From NCBI GenBank assembly GCA_029378245.1, contig JARKIF010000003.1, positions 2,604,001-2,668,000 on the forward strand: a stretch of DNA of 64,000 nucleotides, given 5' to 3'. The stretch is from Roridomyces roridus (taxonomy: Eukaryota > Basidiomycota > Agaricomycetes > Agaricales > Mycenaceae). The translations under genes were made by a program, and so were the position numbers. The notes beneath the pieces are model-generated. The model had not been told where the DNA came from and did no database searches. It was given only the letters and a program-made list of their open reading frames with translations. Below are positions 51,765 to 63,608 of this stretch, one piece after another (position 1 is the stretch's first letter; each line of letters begins with the position of its first letter).

Positions 51765-53581
51765 CTAATACTGTCTTCCCTCATAAGACAAAAACGGGAC
51801 GGTATCCTCGACACTATCAGGAACACCCATCTCACAAGGCAACTCCCGCGCCCGTCCCTCAGATCGCGCAATCCCAGTCACCCTCCGCCTAATCTTCTCC
51901 GCATCCGCTACCACATCCCCATTCGTCAACCAATACCTCTTCGGCGTAATCCCTCTCCCAAACCTCTCCGTAACATGATTCGCACATAACAACGCCACAA
52001 GCACATTGAGCAAGTGCAGTGGAACGAGCGAAAACACCGTCGACCACACTGTCACGAGGTTGGCGCGCTCAAAGCGATAGAGCTTGCCCTTGCACCCGGG
52101 GAGCACCGTACGAGGGAAACACCGCGTGCTAGGCGTGGCCTCGTGAAGTGGGCTGTAGAAACCGCAGCAGTGCAGTGCGTCTTGGATCCGCAGCCGGCCA
52201 AGCGGGGTGTAGTATTGGCTCCACGAGAGGTTCAGCTTCTGGTCGAGGGCGAAGGTGGTGCGCTTGTATCCGACGTACCCTATGGCGACGACGGAGAGGA
52301 AGGCGGGGAAGAGGAGGACGGTATACACGGCGAGGATGGGTCTTGAATTGAGGAGGACACCAGAGAAGCCGACGAGGGCGGTGAAGACGAGGATGGAGCC
52401 AGCGAGGGTGATGAGGATCACGATGTCGTTGTCGGCGACGTACATGACGTCCGCGAGGTCCCATGCTGTGGGTAGTCTCAGAATGGTGACCTTAGACAAG
52501 CGAGAATCGACTTACTGCGGAACCACGTCATCAGGGCACAGACCAGCGCCGCCGAGCCGTAGACAAAGACTGTAGACACCGAAAGTAGCAGACACCACTT
52601 GAAGGTCGTCCATGGCTCCACAACATCCTTCGCAGGTCCCCGACCGTCCTCGAGCAAGCCCTCTCTCGCCTCGTCCGCAGTGTACGTCCGCATTGACTGT
52701 GGCCGTGGCCATTTGTGGGTGAATCTGTCCGTGGTACCGATTTCCTTTATGAGCGCATAGTGCCCAGAGTCAATCGACACGGCGCTGCTCGCACCCGAGG
52801 TTCCGGAGCCGCCGCTGCTCTCCGAATCGGAGCGTGTACTGGGTGGGCGATGCGGGACGTGATTCCAGGACAAGTTGCCAAACCCGCGGGGAATGAGTGA
52901 GCGGAGGCCTGGCGTCGGAAGAGGGGAGGTTTTGGCATCGTCGTTGTTGCATGGATTTGTGGCCCTTGGCTCTGACTCTGGACGGGAGAAGAGTGGACCC
53001 GGGTAAGATAGGTGGCTGAATCCACGAGGAAAGAGCCCAAGGAAGCGTGGCGCGCGGGAAAAGTCAGGTGTTGGTAATGGAGGAACGGTGGTGGCGTCCG
53101 AAGCTGCGCGATGGGGTCCGTCGGGTCGAAGTGCGTGCTCAGACACAGCCATGGGAGTAGGTAGCGAGGGAATTGTCGACATACTGCACGGGGACAGGAC
53201 CTCTGAGGCATCGGGACGTGGGGTGAGAGGTACCGTGCTGAATTGGGCCTCCGAATGGGGCTGGATAGCGTCTGCCATGGGCGAGCCGATCAATCCCAAT
53301 CCCAATCCTCGCACAACTGGAGCCCGGGGTGGTGACGACGATAGAGGGAGGGTGTTGGGTGGCACCGCGAACGGGGAGAAGGTAGAAGCAGGGAGAGGTG
53401 TGTACACACGAGGCGAAGACGGGGTAGCCCGTACAAGGGCGACTGTAGGTCGGCGCTGGAGCAATTCCGTATCTTCACGGTCGTCATCCGCGTCATATTG
53501 AGGCGAGTAGACGACGCTCGAGCGTCGCCGTAAGACTCCATCCTTGTTGGTAGAAAGGGACGATGGGGCACGGTACTGCAT
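51765..53581 (-). CDS. Tetraspanin (basidiomycete Tsp2-like) with long N-terminal tail
   Basis: Exons 53,581-52,516 and 52,465-51,765 join to 588 residues. Residues 1-310 are a low-complexity Ser/Pro-rich cytoplasmic region with repeated short motifs such as LPTP. Four membrane helices follow: WCLLLSVSTVFVYGSAALVC, IVILITLAGSILVFTALVGF, AVYTVLLFPAFLSVVAIGYV, and TVWSTVFSLVPLHLLNVLVA. Between the third and fourth lies an extracellular loop with the CCG signature (DALHCCGFYSP) and further cysteines (TRCFPRTVLPGCKGK), which is diagnostic of tetraspanins. Fungal tetraspanins organise membrane domains and in pathogens are needed for penetration structures; the role here is not known. It is divergent from the F-box gene at 53,974. 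Confidence 0.85.
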
Positions 53582-53973
53582 GGCGAGAGGAGAGAGGCAG
53601 AAGTAGTGTCAGCCACTTCGTCCAGGTGGCTGACATGCGCATTGCGCGACTGGGGGTCAGGGGAACTATGCAAGAGATTCCTCGCGGTAGGCAGCATGAG
53701 CGTCACGACGGAAGATGGAGACGAGGGGCTGAGCGAGCCAGATACGACGTTGGGTCGTGGATGAGGGAAGACGGTGGCAGAAGACAAGGAAAGCCGGCCA
53801 TCACGTTGATCACGACTTGCTCACCGCGTCCACGTTCTGCAAGTGCATCGATATCCGGACGGAAAACCGCGTCTGCTGTCAAATTCGCCTGTTCATTTTC
53901 GCGTCCGCCTCTTTTTTATTCTATATCTCCAACTGCTAACCAACCTTCAGCTGCAGTACTTACCACCCTCAGC
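53582..53973. promoter_or_regulatory. Divergent intergenic region, tetraspanin/F-box
   Basis: This must carry the promoters of both the minus-strand tetraspanin and the plus-strand F-box gene. A plus-strand frame runs through it into the F-box gene but has no family similarity. Confidence 0.4.
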
Positions 53974-55410
53974 ATGAATAGCATCATCCCTGCCTTTATG
54001 CTCGACAATCCCTCTACCGCGAACTTTACGCGTCAAGTCAAAGGCTACATTCGAGTATCCGAAGCAAACATTGCTCGGATTGAAGCCCAGATCCAGGACC
54101 TGACGCGTCTCCGCGATCAAGAGCGAGAACTCATCTCTGCTCTCAAACCGCTCATAGCGCCCATCCGCAAGCTTCCTGTCGAATTGCTGACGGAGATCTT
54201 TCTCCTGGCAGTCGGCTCGAAGAAAGAGTGGTTAATCCACGCACTGGTGGTGTCTCAAGTCTGTGCACATTGGCGTCGGGTGGCGTGTGCGACACCCCAG
54301 TTGTGGAACGGAGAAATTGCTCTGAATCTCACGAAACCACGATCCGACGTTTATCTGGCCACTACAAAGACCTTTTTCGAGCGCTCAACGCCGCTCTCCA
54401 TACCGGTTTTGCTGGAAAATGAACCGGTCGAAGCGTCCCCGTTGGCCGAGTACATTTACAGTTTGGCCCCTCGATGGAAAGCATCGACTTGGACCCAATC
54501 CACATCGTCGAGACTCAGCGCACTCCCGTGGGGTGTGCTGAACAGTCTGGAAATCGTCCACTTGACGCGATGCACGGATGTCCCTTCCTCATCGCCAATC
54601 GACGTCTTCCTTAGCGCGCAGCGCCTCCGTGACGCCGCCCTCGATCTGCGGAGCATGGGGTACTTCCGTATGCCGTGGTCGCAACTTACCAGCCTCAAAA
54701 TATTCGAAGCGGGTGGAGAACCCAAACCCGCCCAACTCTTTCTCGACATGTTGTCACAGTGCACAAACATTGTCGACGTGCACTTTAGCAAAATGGTACC
54801 TTACGCTGAAGACGCTGCCTCCTCCGCCCCCATCATCCACCTCCCGAGACTCCAAAAACTTGCGCTGATCTTCACCTCGGGAGACGTTACACCCTTCTTC
54901 TCGCGGCTGGCGCTGCCTGGACTCAAAGCATTGCAGCTCTACGGTAGCTTTGCCCAGTGGTCATCCGAAGTTTTTGCGCAGTTCCAACGACGGTCTCCCA
55001 ACGTCAATAAACTATCCCTCGTGGGAGTCCGTCTCACCTCAGACCGTACCGTCTCTCTTCTGAAGGAATGCACGCATCTTGTGGATATCGACTTGGCGCA
55101 CAGTTTCCACGATGCAGCCTCGATATCCTTCGCTGTGGACTTCCTCAGATACGACAATACCGCTGCCCCTTCCGCTCCCCAACTGCGGAGGTTTTCTATT
55201 CACGACGGTTGGGTAACCTCTGTCGACGAGGCCGTATGGAAGAAGATGATACTTTCGCGATGGTGGACAGACCAGCAGCTGGAGGACCATTCCGGTGTGC
55301 GCTTAGAGTCTCTGTCCATTTCTAGCAGCGGGACTGATGAGTTCAGTGCGCCGTTTTTAGCCAAGATGGAGCAACTTCGGACGGAGGGGCTTCAGGTGAC
55401 GATTACCTAG
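53974..55410 (+). CDS. F-box/LRR-like protein
   Basis: A single exon encodes 478 residues from ATG 53,974 (MNSIIPAFMLDNPSTANFTR). Coiled segment (EANIARIEAQIQDLTRLRDQ), F-box (APIRKLPVELLTEIF, then SQVCAHWRRVACATPQLW), leucine-rich body with SPIDVFLSAQRLRDAAL, LSRWWTDQQLEDHSGVRLES signature and C-terminal LRTEGLQVTIT. It is intact. It is closest to the minus-strand gene at 56,767 (shared EYIYSLAPRWK and CATPQLW blocks), and the two converge on a decayed third copy between them. Confidence 0.86.
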   Translation: MNSIIPAFMLDNPSTANFTRQVKGYIRVSEANIARIEAQIQDLTRLRDQERELISALKPLIAPIRKLPVELLTEIFLLAVGSKKEWLIHALVVSQVCAHWRRVACATPQLWNGEIALNLTKPRSDVYLATTKTFFERSTPLSIPVLLENEPVEASPLAEYIYSLAPRWKASTWTQSTSSRLSALPWGVLNSLEIVHLTRCTDVPSSSPIDVFLSAQRLRDAALDLRSMGYFRMPWSQLTSLKIFEAGGEPKPAQLFLDMLSQCTNIVDVHFSKMVPYAEDAASSAPIIHLPRLQKLALIFTSGDVTPFFSRLALPGLKALQLYGSFAQWSSEVFAQFQRRSPNVNKLSLVGVRLTSDRTVSLLKECTHLVDIDLAHSFHDAASISFAVDFLRYDNTAAPSAPQLRRFSIHDGWVTSVDEAVWKKMILSRWWTDQQLEDHSGVRLESLSISSSGTDEFSAPFLAKMEQLRTEGLQVTIT

Positions 55411-55539
55411 TCTTTTTTGTCTACCGTGTTAAGCTGTGTTATAATTCATCCTCAATTCAAGAATTTTCGACTGAAAGTTCAACGCATATCGTCAGGATTT
55501 CGGCATTTGGGACTTGCTTTCTTTGCGGCCACCATTCAC

Positions 55540-56724
55540 CCATTTTCACCGCTCCGCATTGCCGATCGAAGCTTTCCTCCACGCGCTCCTCCCCCGCATC
55601 GTGAGCCTCGATGTCGACGACACGAATCCTTTCCACATGCCTTGGTCCAAGCTCACCCACATCACAATTGCAGTTTGGGATGACTCGTCTGAGTCCTGGG
55701 TCGCCCATGCAAAACATTTTCGACATTCTGGCGCAGTGCAAGAATGTCGTCAAGGTCGATTTCTCTGGGTTAGATACTTTGAAAGAGCAGCCTGGTCCAG
55801 CCGGTCCACTCATCTAGGTGCCGCGACTCAACCGCGACTACACTGCGTTCCCCACCCCCGTGCACAGACATGTGGCTCCTTGAGTGCACCCGACGTCCAC
55901 AGGCCCTTCCCGTTGGGTCCATCATTGATTGTCATCGGTCTAGCCCCGTGGACAGACCGAAGTGGACACACGCTGCCAGACCTCTGGCTCCTTGAGTGCA
56001 CGTCGTTTTTGAGGGCTCTGTCCACCTTCCGTCTCCCCCTTCCTAGCTCGGTTCACCCCCCGTCCACCGGTGCCTCCACTAGGGTAGCCACAGCCCATCA
56101 GACCCCCGTGTCCACGAGGGTGGACACAATCTCTGTGCACGAGGGGTCGGAATGCAGTGACTACAAACACTTTCAGTTGAATTCAGATCGTTCGCACACG
56201 GTTACCTTACATCTCTTTTCGCTCGCTTGGCGCTCCCCGCGTTGGAAAACCTGACTATTTCCTCGGGGCCAGGGCACGCTGGTCGTCCGCTGATTTCACG
56301 GTTTTTCAATGATACTCTCCGAAAAATCGAACACATACATACATAGGAATCAACAGCGCGCGTCGGAACTCAATGCTGCCGAGCTCACTCTTGTCCTCGC
56401 GGAATCCTCGAATCTGGTGTCGCTCCGTTTGTCGGCGAGTATCAACAGAGCTTGTTGGTCTTCTGTGTTGCAATCGGATCGTATCCATTAGTACGCCGAA
56501 ACCTCCACCCCCATTGCTCCCCGGCTTCGACGGATGCTCATCGCCGTTGGTGGAAGGAAGATTCAGATTTGCCTCAGCCGCCGCCGCCGCCGCGGGTGTC
56601 GCGGTAAGAGAAGCTCAGCATTGCTGTGCCATGCCCTTCAGAAAAGTTCTGATTTGAGTGAGCGGTTCCTGGAGAAGGTGGAACAAATTATTATAAGTTG
56701 GAGGGACTCGACTTGGAACTCGTA
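55540..56724 (+). pseudogene. Heavily decayed F-box/LRR relic with inserted DNA
   Basis: Recognisable pieces in order are NPFHMPWSKLTHITIAVW (55,630), IFDILAQCKNVVKVDFSGLD (55,720), LALPALENLTISSGPGHA-like sequence near 56,235, LAESSNLVSLRLSASI near 56,400, RRWWKED near 56,550, and FLEKVEQ near 56,670. They lie in different frames with stops between. About 400 bp near 55,830-56,200 does not belong to the family and contains two copies of TGGCTCCTTGAGTGCA (55,872 and about 55,986). Confidence 0.65.
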
Positions 56725-56766
56725 GATTTTAATTTCTACATATAAATCATTAAATACAACGGCGTG

Positions 56767-58077
56767 TCATAGAACAACCTTAAGCCCCTGCGCTCGAAGT
56801 TGATCCACCTTTGCTACAAACGGCGCGCTGAATTGATGCAACAAATCTTCGCCACGGGAAATGTCGAGACGCTCCAATCGCGCGCCAGTATGGTTCACCG
56901 ATTGGGCATCCGGCCACCATCGCGGAAAGATTATCTGCTCCAACACAGCTTCGTGAGCTGTGTTTATGGCATGGTGCACGATAGCGAGTCGACGGAGTCG
57001 CGGCTGAGTATCCTTGCGTCCGAGCAAGTCCAGAACCGAGTTCAACGCGTCTTCGGTGTGAAAACAGTATCGCAAATCGATCCAGGTGAGATGGGGATAT
57101 TCAGTTAGAAGAGAGACGGCGCCCTCTGATGTGAGACTGGTTCCGAAAACCGACAGTTCATGGACGTGCGGGGAACGTCGTTGGAACTGTGTGAAATCTT
57201 TGGTTGACCACCAGGCAGTCATATCCGCGTCTGCGTGCATGATATTGAGTACAATGAGCGCAGGAAGCGATAGTCGTGAGAAGAACGGAGTAATGTTCTC
57301 CCCTGCGCCTGGAGCGAATATGAGCGTGAGCTGCTGGAGGTGCGGCAGCTGGATTACTGGTGTAGACAAAGCCGGTGCTTCAGTCCAAGGGATCATTGCA
57401 CTAAAGGCGACATCGACGACATTCGTGCACTGGAACAAAATGTCGAGGAAGACCTGGGCGGGTTGCATAAGCTCTGTCACTCCGAGTGAAGTGAGCTGGG
57501 ACCAAGGCAGCTGGAAGAGGCCCATGGCCCCTAAGCTGAAAGTGGCTATGCGTAGGCGCTGCGCGCCGAGGAAGACGTCGATTGGCGACGAGGAAGTGAC
57601 ATCCGTGCAGTGTGACAAATTGACGCTTTCCAGACTGTTCAGCGAACCCAAAGGGAGTGCGCGTAGTCTCGACGAGGAGCCGGACCAAGACAACGATTTC
57701 CATCGAGGGGCCAAACTGTAGATGTATTCGGCCAGGGGCGACGCCTTGCGCGACTCGTTTTTGAGAGAGATTGGCACAGAGAGCGGTGCCGACCGCTCAA
57801 AAAGCGTTTTCGTGGTGGCCATATAGGCGGCAGATCGTGACTTTGTGCGGTCCAAAGTAATGAGTCGGTCCCACAATTGGGGTGTCGCACAAGCCACCCG
57901 ACGCCAATGTGCACAGATCTGAGACACCAACAGCGCGGAGAGCAGCCAGTCTCCCGTCGAATCCACTAGCAGGAGAAATACCTCCGTCAGTAATTCGACA
58001 GGAAGCTTGCGGATGGGGGCGATGAGCGGTCTGAGCGCAGCAAGAAGATCTCGCTCTTGGTCTCGGATACTGTCCAT
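56767..58077 (-). CDS. F-box/LRR-like protein, short N-terminus
   Basis: A single exon encodes 436 residues from ATG 58,077 (MDSIRDQERDLLAALRPLIA). About 40 residues of the usual coiled N-terminus are missing, so Met-Asp-Ser joins directly to the last heptads, which suggests an internal deletion. F-box (APIRKLPVELLTEVF, SQICAHWRRVACATPQLW), leucine-rich body (SPIDVFLGAQRLRIATFSL) and a diverged signature FPRWWPDAQSVNHTGARLER. C-terminus LRAQGLKVVL. No stops. Probably functional, but the loss of the coiled segment may change dimer or partner contacts. Confidence 0.82.
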   Translation of the reverse strand: MDSIRDQERDLLAALRPLIAPIRKLPVELLTEVFLLLVDSTGDWLLSALLVSQICAHWRRVACATPQLWDRLITLDRTKSRSAAYMATTKTLFERSAPLSVPISLKNESRKASPLAEYIYSLAPRWKSLSWSGSSSRLRALPLGSLNSLESVNLSHCTDVTSSSPIDVFLGAQRLRIATFSLGAMGLFQLPWSQLTSLGVTELMQPAQVFLDILFQCTNVVDVAFSAMIPWTEAPALSTPVIQLPHLQQLTLIFAPGAGENITPFFSRLSLPALIVLNIMHADADMTAWWSTKDFTQFQRRSPHVHELSVFGTSLTSEGAVSLLTEYPHLTWIDLRYCFHTEDALNSVLDLLGRKDTQPRLRRLAIVHHAINTAHEAVLEQIIFPRWWPDAQSVNHTGARLERLDISRGEDLLHQFSAPFVAKVDQLRAQGLKVVL

Positions 58078-60678
58078 GCTGAGAACACTGGAAGACAAGT
58101 TTCGTTAGCAGTTGGAGAGACAGGCTACATGACGACGCACGTAGTATGTGCTCGTTCTCTGTCGGACGGGATGGACGCGGACCGGGAAAGCAAAAGCCGT
58201 TTTGCATCTTCGGATTTGATCCGGCTGCCGTCTTCCTTGGCCACTATTTTCTTTCGCTCACCATACACGCCCAGCCCGAACATCGCCCTGAATGCCTCGT
58301 TGAATGCTATGGAGTTCCTCCTCCGTGAACGACACCGACAACACCAACACCATCAACGCTGAGATCTGAGAGACCACACGAACATTGGCTCGGGGTCGCT
58401 CAGGATGCCACCAGCCTCCTTGCTCGTCGTCATTGCCTCAATACCTGTGCTTCTATGGACAGCTCTGGACAATGTCTCAGTATGCTCCCGCGCTGACTCA
58501 TTGTTCAGTACGCCACGCCCCTCGTCGCAGTCCCCGTCGGTTTTGTGCTGACTCGGGAGGCGCTGGAGGGTATGAATTCTCTTCCAAATGCAAGAGTCCA
58601 GAGGCTCCAGTTGGATGCGATGCTGGTGCGCAACAGACTCCATCGGATCGTGCATAAGCTAACTAGTCTCTTAGATTACTGCGTCACGAATGGGAAGCCC
58701 GACATTGTCCACCCTTTCCCTCTTTCCCCCTTCTGCTATTCCGGCTTCCCAGTCGACTCGCCACCGGTTTCGATGTCAGCAGCTTGCTCTCCCTGTTCCT
58801 CAATTGCAAGCTTCGATCCAGATACGGTGTAGGCCCTTTTGGCCTGACATGGACATTCGTGCCTCTTCCCCGTCGTCTTGGCGCTAGGCCGCGTCTACAT
58901 CATACCATCTTACTCGACTTACACCATCGCGCCTACGCTTGCAAAGACTGCAGCACCCTTATCGACGTCCCCGTCCCCGTCTATGCCCCCGCCCTCCCCC
59001 GCGGAGCATGTACTCTTCTCTGCTCCCAGCCACCGGTCATGAGATGCAGGAGGCTTTCGCGATGTCAGCCGCGTATGGGAACTAGAGCAGTTGCTCAGCT
59101 CGGGCGGGATGGGGATGTGGAATGGCACCTACCCGAAGTCACGTAGGCCATGGCTCCTCGCGCCAATACGGCACCCAGCTCGGCATTCGATGGTCATCTT
59201 CCGGGCAGAGCAGAGCGAGAGGCTTGGGAAGCACCGGAGGGCATGGGGCCGTGGCTTTCTTCCTCCTTTAAGGCAAGGGCAGCGGCTAGGAACTGTTACT
59301 TTGGTGCGCAAGAGTCATCATCACTATCGCCCACGAGCTGATGAATCCCTACTCCAGGTCTTTCATCGCTGTCGCTGACTCACGCTCGTCGTAGCGCCGT
59401 CTGGCCATCCCTTCTTCCCGGTCCGCTCAGGCCCCAGGGACGCCGAGCTCTTTCCTCGTCCTCAATCCCTCGCTTTGAGGCATGCAGCGCATGTCGTGCC
59501 CTTCGATTGAAGGAGTACCCGTCGTTCTGTTTCTCTTCCTGTTGGAGCACTTCGTCACCCATCCTCTGGAGGAATCTTTACAGCGGCCGTGGACGTCGCG
59601 CGCCTTCAGCTCTCGTCGTCGATGTCCCCATCGTTATGCCTTTGCCCACGCCCTCCCCGCGGAGTATCCATTCTGCTCTTTTTCCCGACGAACGAAGCGT
59701 GACGATGTCGATCGCCGCCATCTGAGCTCGTCATGCAGAGCAAGCCCATCGTCATCACCTACCCCTGGTTCCGCGTTTTGGCACGTCTTCCTACCGCCTG
59801 CGTGCCTACTTACCTACAACCTCATCCCGCCCCCCGCTTTCCAAAGATTTCCGACATCACCGCATCCCACGGCCATACGTTCAGAGCACGCCCACCCCGC
59901 ACGCACCCAGACACGCCCGGACCCTTCAGCGGTGACAGGAGCGGGCGACGGGCAGGATGCTGCTGGGGATAGCCTACATGATTTTGAATCAAGTGGTCTG
60001 GACCCGAGGATATGGGCCGCTACTGCCCGCCTTTCGAGGTCGTCCTCTGTGGCCCATCGTCGCTCGCATGCTCCCAAGGCTCTTCCTCGCCTTACCGCTG
60101 CCTGCGTTCTTCATGTCCTTGTATGCTCGCTGTCCGGCTCGTGCTCTCGCAGCTCTCCTCCAATCGGGAAAGGCCATTGGTGATTTGCTCTTGACGTGTA
60201 CCTGCGCGTCCGGTCATGCTCTCTGGGCATCACTCACACGCTGCACGGGCTTCCCTCGTTTTGACGGCAGTAGGAAAGGGCTAAGCCGCTCGTTCGTGTA
60301 TCATTATGTATGTCTTTTGAATTCTAATGATGCATTGTCGGCGCCAACACATGAGAGGAATACCACGACTCTGTCTCCCGAGGCAGCGTGATTGAGGAAA
60401 GAATGCATCCCGCGTGGCGGACAGCGTCGAGTTGTACGCGGGTGATGGTGCGGTTCCTGACATCAGGGGAAGGTGAGATGAGAGTGTCCAGAAAGTGGGC
60501 GAAGAGTTCCGGGATTGTTGGAAGGGCGACGTACGTGAGACATGGAAAGCAGTACGGGGGAGCAGCTCGGTAGAGAGTGAAGCGTGGGAGCGTCATGGCG
60601 GCGCTGCCCAAAAATTTCAAAGGATGTAAACCTTATAAATTTCGAGAGCCAAAAAAAAGCGATGTTATGCGGCTGCAA
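58078..60678. other. 2.6-kb gene-poor stretch
   Basis: Only short overlapping frames are present. Two segments resemble each other: 58,960-59,030 and 59,620-59,690 both carry GTCGA.GTCCCC and CGCCCTCCCC.GCGGAG, suggesting an old internal duplication. No product was recognised. Confidence 0.35.
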
Positions 60679-60771
60679 TGCATTAAGGGGGAATCGAACC
60701 CCCGGCGGGTCGAGAATGCGCAGTTGCATGCCAAATGGCAACGACCCAGGTTACCACTACCCCATTAATGC
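60679..60771 (-). tRNA. tRNA-Gly (anticodon GCC) with intron
   Basis: The minus strand folds as a cloverleaf. The acceptor GCATTAA pairs fully with TTAATGC, and discriminator A follows. The D-arm is GGGT with ACCT, the anticodon stem GGTCG with CGACC, and the T-arm GGGGG with CCCCC around TTCGATT. The anticodon loop starts TT-GCC-A, giving GCC for glycine. A 22-base intron (about 60,714-60,735) sits one base 3' of the anticodon, the standard nuclear tRNA intron site. Likely functional. Confidence 0.87.
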
Positions 60772-61079
60772 CTGATCAAAGGATCAACATGTGGGTATCT
60801 ATCAAAGGGTAGAGGAGCACGAAAGGTATTGCTTCATTCATCCTCTTCTAATGAAACTGGTAAAATATATCATTATCTCCTCATTTCGACCACGCTGCCT
60901 CCCTAAACGCCTCCTACAAGACAATCAGCGCAAGATATCGAAACACAAGCCAGAAATTCTACCGTCTTGTCCGCATCGTGCGTCCACCCACCGCAGCAAC
61001 AGATATCTTCAGCATCTGCAATCCTCCCGCAACAAAACCGCATCTTTGCACCAGCTGCAACGTACTCACGGAGCAAAAT

Positions 61080-61798
61080 TCACCAATCCAACCGTGTCCG
61101 CGCCGCACGTGCTGTGCTCTTGTTGATAGAAAAGTGTTTCCACATATGCTTGGCCCCATTCGGTGCGTTCTCCGGCCCAAAGACCACCGTCAAGGCGTAG
61201 CGCGCGACACCGTAGAAGTCGCTGCCCATTTCGATTCGTCCCATGTTACACGCCTGGTCGTAGTACCCCGCAGGCGCAGCCATGGAGGTTCTTTGGAATT
61301 TGGAGACACTCTCTCGGCCGACGCTCTCGACGATGAATCGTTGAGAGATGGGAACGGTCGTGTCGCCAGTGTGACGAATCTGCAGATACAAGCAGTCGGT
61401 GCGTTCACTGTGAGGCTCTACGCGGGGATTCAGTGCTGCAACAGCGCAGTTTTTGAGCGGAGTGTCGTAGTACTTCATCCACGCGTAGATGTCCGGGGCA
61501 GCGGACGCGATACCAGTCATTTCGGCGAGTTGAATCCGCTCCTTCTTGTACTGTTTGCATGCCGTTTTGTGATTCGGCCAGTCTGCGACTTGACACTCTT
61601 TGGACTGTGGAGGTTTAGAGACTTTTTTGCCTTTGGTGAGCCACTCACGCAGTACATGTCGATCTGGCATCCGTTGCACAACGACAGCTTGAAGGCGTGT
61701 CCGCGCTGAATTTTGTAGCATCGGCTGCACTTTTGGTGCGTATGAACAGGCTCTTGGTCGTGGAAGAGCTGCAAGTTGTGGTCGGTAGAAGCGAGCAT
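61080..61798 (-). CDS. MYND-type zinc finger protein
   Basis: Exons 61,798-61,649 and 61,604-61,080 join to 224 residues. The MYND finger spans the intron: CSRCYKIQRG, then LCNGCQIDMYC, then SKECQVADWPNHKTACKQY, giving the C-x2-C, C-x2-C, C-x3-C and H-x3-C zinc ligands. The remainder includes AWMKYYDTPLKNCAVAAL and HMWKHFSINKSTARAARTR and matches no enzyme domain that I recognise; a SET domain is absent. MYND fingers bind proline-rich protein motifs. Basidiomycete genomes carry many such small MYND proteins of unknown role. Confidence 0.83.
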
Positions 61799-62094
61799 GG
61801 TGGTGGTACGAAACAAAGAGTGAATCAATCAATGATAGACGAGCATCGAGGCGAGCACTCTTTCGTAACATACAAAAGGTACCTTGAACTGCGCTGCTCT
61901 CGTATCAACACGTCCTCGACCGCGTTTTTTGTTTCCTTGAAATCCGTCGGACGGATGACAACGTGCGGGTAGGTGTTTGTGCGTGTATCGCTTAATTCCT
62001 TTCTTTTTTGCTTCCATCTGCCACTCGTAGACGTGCCGCGCGGTGCGTACTTTTCCTTTTCACTCCCTTGACTCCAAGTAGATCACGGCCTCAG
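61799..62094. promoter_or_regulatory. Divergent intergenic region, MYND/F-box
   Basis: Carries the promoters of the minus-strand MYND gene and the plus-strand F-box gene. A spliced 5' leader for the latter is possible around 62,047-62,080. Confidence 0.35.
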
Positions 62095-63608
62095 ATGTTG
62101 AGCAGTCGACTTCACCGCGCTCGCCTTGCGCAAATCGAGCAACATATGCTGGTACTCGAAAACCAAATGACTCTGCTGCGTGCTGAAAAGGAGACGATTG
62201 AGAACGATTTGGCCGCCATCGTCTATCCAGTCCTCACGCTTCCGAATGAAATCACCTCGCAGATCTTCGTGCACTACGTTAATGACCAGCGGATACACAG
62301 TCCCCAGTGTCTGCTATCCGTTTGCAGTTCGTGGCGGCAAGTGGCTCTATCCACCTGCTGGCTTTTCAATCGTGTTATGTCTCGCCATGGTGAGTAATAT
62401 CTTGTCGCTCTCGATGTTAGCTAAGGTTTCGATTAGTGGACCAACTCGCCTCTTGGATTCCACTTTCCGGCAATCTCCCATTAACTCTCGATTTCATTAG
62501 CTACTATCCTCCATCGTCTCATGAATTCCGGCTCCTCTGCCAACTCCTATCCGCCTATTCTGGCCGCTGGCGGTCATTGACTCTCGCCACCATGCAGAAC
62601 GGTGTTTTGCCGATCCATCTGTCCGGCACATTCTCGAGCCTCATCACACTTTCCATCGAGTCGTTTGGCTCTTCCGCAGAACCCATGGTCATCCCCATGT
62701 TGCAAGCGCCACGCCTCGTCGAGTTGAAACTCGATTCTGGCCGCGTGATGTCCCTGTGGGAAACGATCCTCCCTTGGACGCAGTTGACGAAACTTGAACT
62801 CAACGAGGGCCTCGAGCACTGGTCGCAGTTCCTTCCTCGTACACCGAATCTCGAGGTTCTCCGAATCACGGACAGTTTCCGGGATGGTGTACCTCCAAAT
62901 CAGATTCAATTCATACCCATGATCGTCCTTCCGCAGCTACACACGCTCGACTTTTTCCTTACCGACTGTTGCGACTTAATCCAATACCTTACCCTCCCAG
63001 CCCTCGAGAACCTCACCATTCACTTCACTCCTTCTTGGAATTGGGACATGATGGAACTGTTCGTCCAGCGTTCTCGTTGCACCGTACGCAACATCGAGCT
63101 CTGGGTGGAGATAATGGAGGCGGATCTAATTGTCGATTTCTTCGAAGATTTACAATGGCCGCTTTCCTCCGTCCGGCAATTGACCATTAACACTCCCACG
63201 CAAAATATGCTCTTGAGCCTGTTCGATGCTCTGAGCGACGATGACCGTGTGCAATTCCTACCCGTACTCGAGACACTCAAGATCGGGGACGTGCAATTCA
63301 ACATTCCTCTTATCCCGATCGTTGACATGCTCTCGGCGCGCATGCAGAGGGTTCCGGACAAGGACGGCAACGTGGCGAACTTGAAGTCGTTCGAGCTCAC
63401 GTTTGGTTCAGAGCTATCTAGTACCCGCGACGACGCGGAGCTGGATGAACACATGGACTCGCAGATGGAAGAAGTGTTGGAACAACTACGCCGGCTTCAA
63501 TCCGGAGGATTAAGGGTGGATATTCAATCTACCTTCAAACACATGGGTGATGCCATTGCTTTGAATGCGGTGCACACCTTTCTCCAGCTCTTTATCCGTC
63601 TTTGCTGA
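62095..63608 (+). CDS. F-box/LRR-like protein, second subfamily, two exons
   Basis: Exons 62,095-62,389 and 62,437-63,608 join to 488 residues. Coiled N-terminus (MLSSRLHRARLAQIEQHMLV), F-box-like domain (IVYPVLTLPNEITSQIF, LLSVCSSWRQVALSTCWL), then leucine-rich strands (LPLTLDFISYYPPSSHEF, LTKLELNEGLEHW, LPALENLTIHFTPSW) and a C-terminal LRRLQSGGLRVDIQSTF. It is the same subfamily as the 14,362-15,765 gene: both read VYPVLTLP.EIT and both lack the RWWTD signature. It is intact. Confidence 0.82.

Noticed and set aside
59482..60391. Long plus-strand frames at 59.5-60.4 kb (233 and 144 codons)
   Set aside because: Overlapping GC-rich frames of low complexity with no recognisable domain; possible decayed duplicate but not callable as genes.
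61190..61709. Plus-strand 243-codon frame opposite the MYND gene
   Set aside because: Antisense to the MYND exon with clear zinc ligands; a shadow frame.
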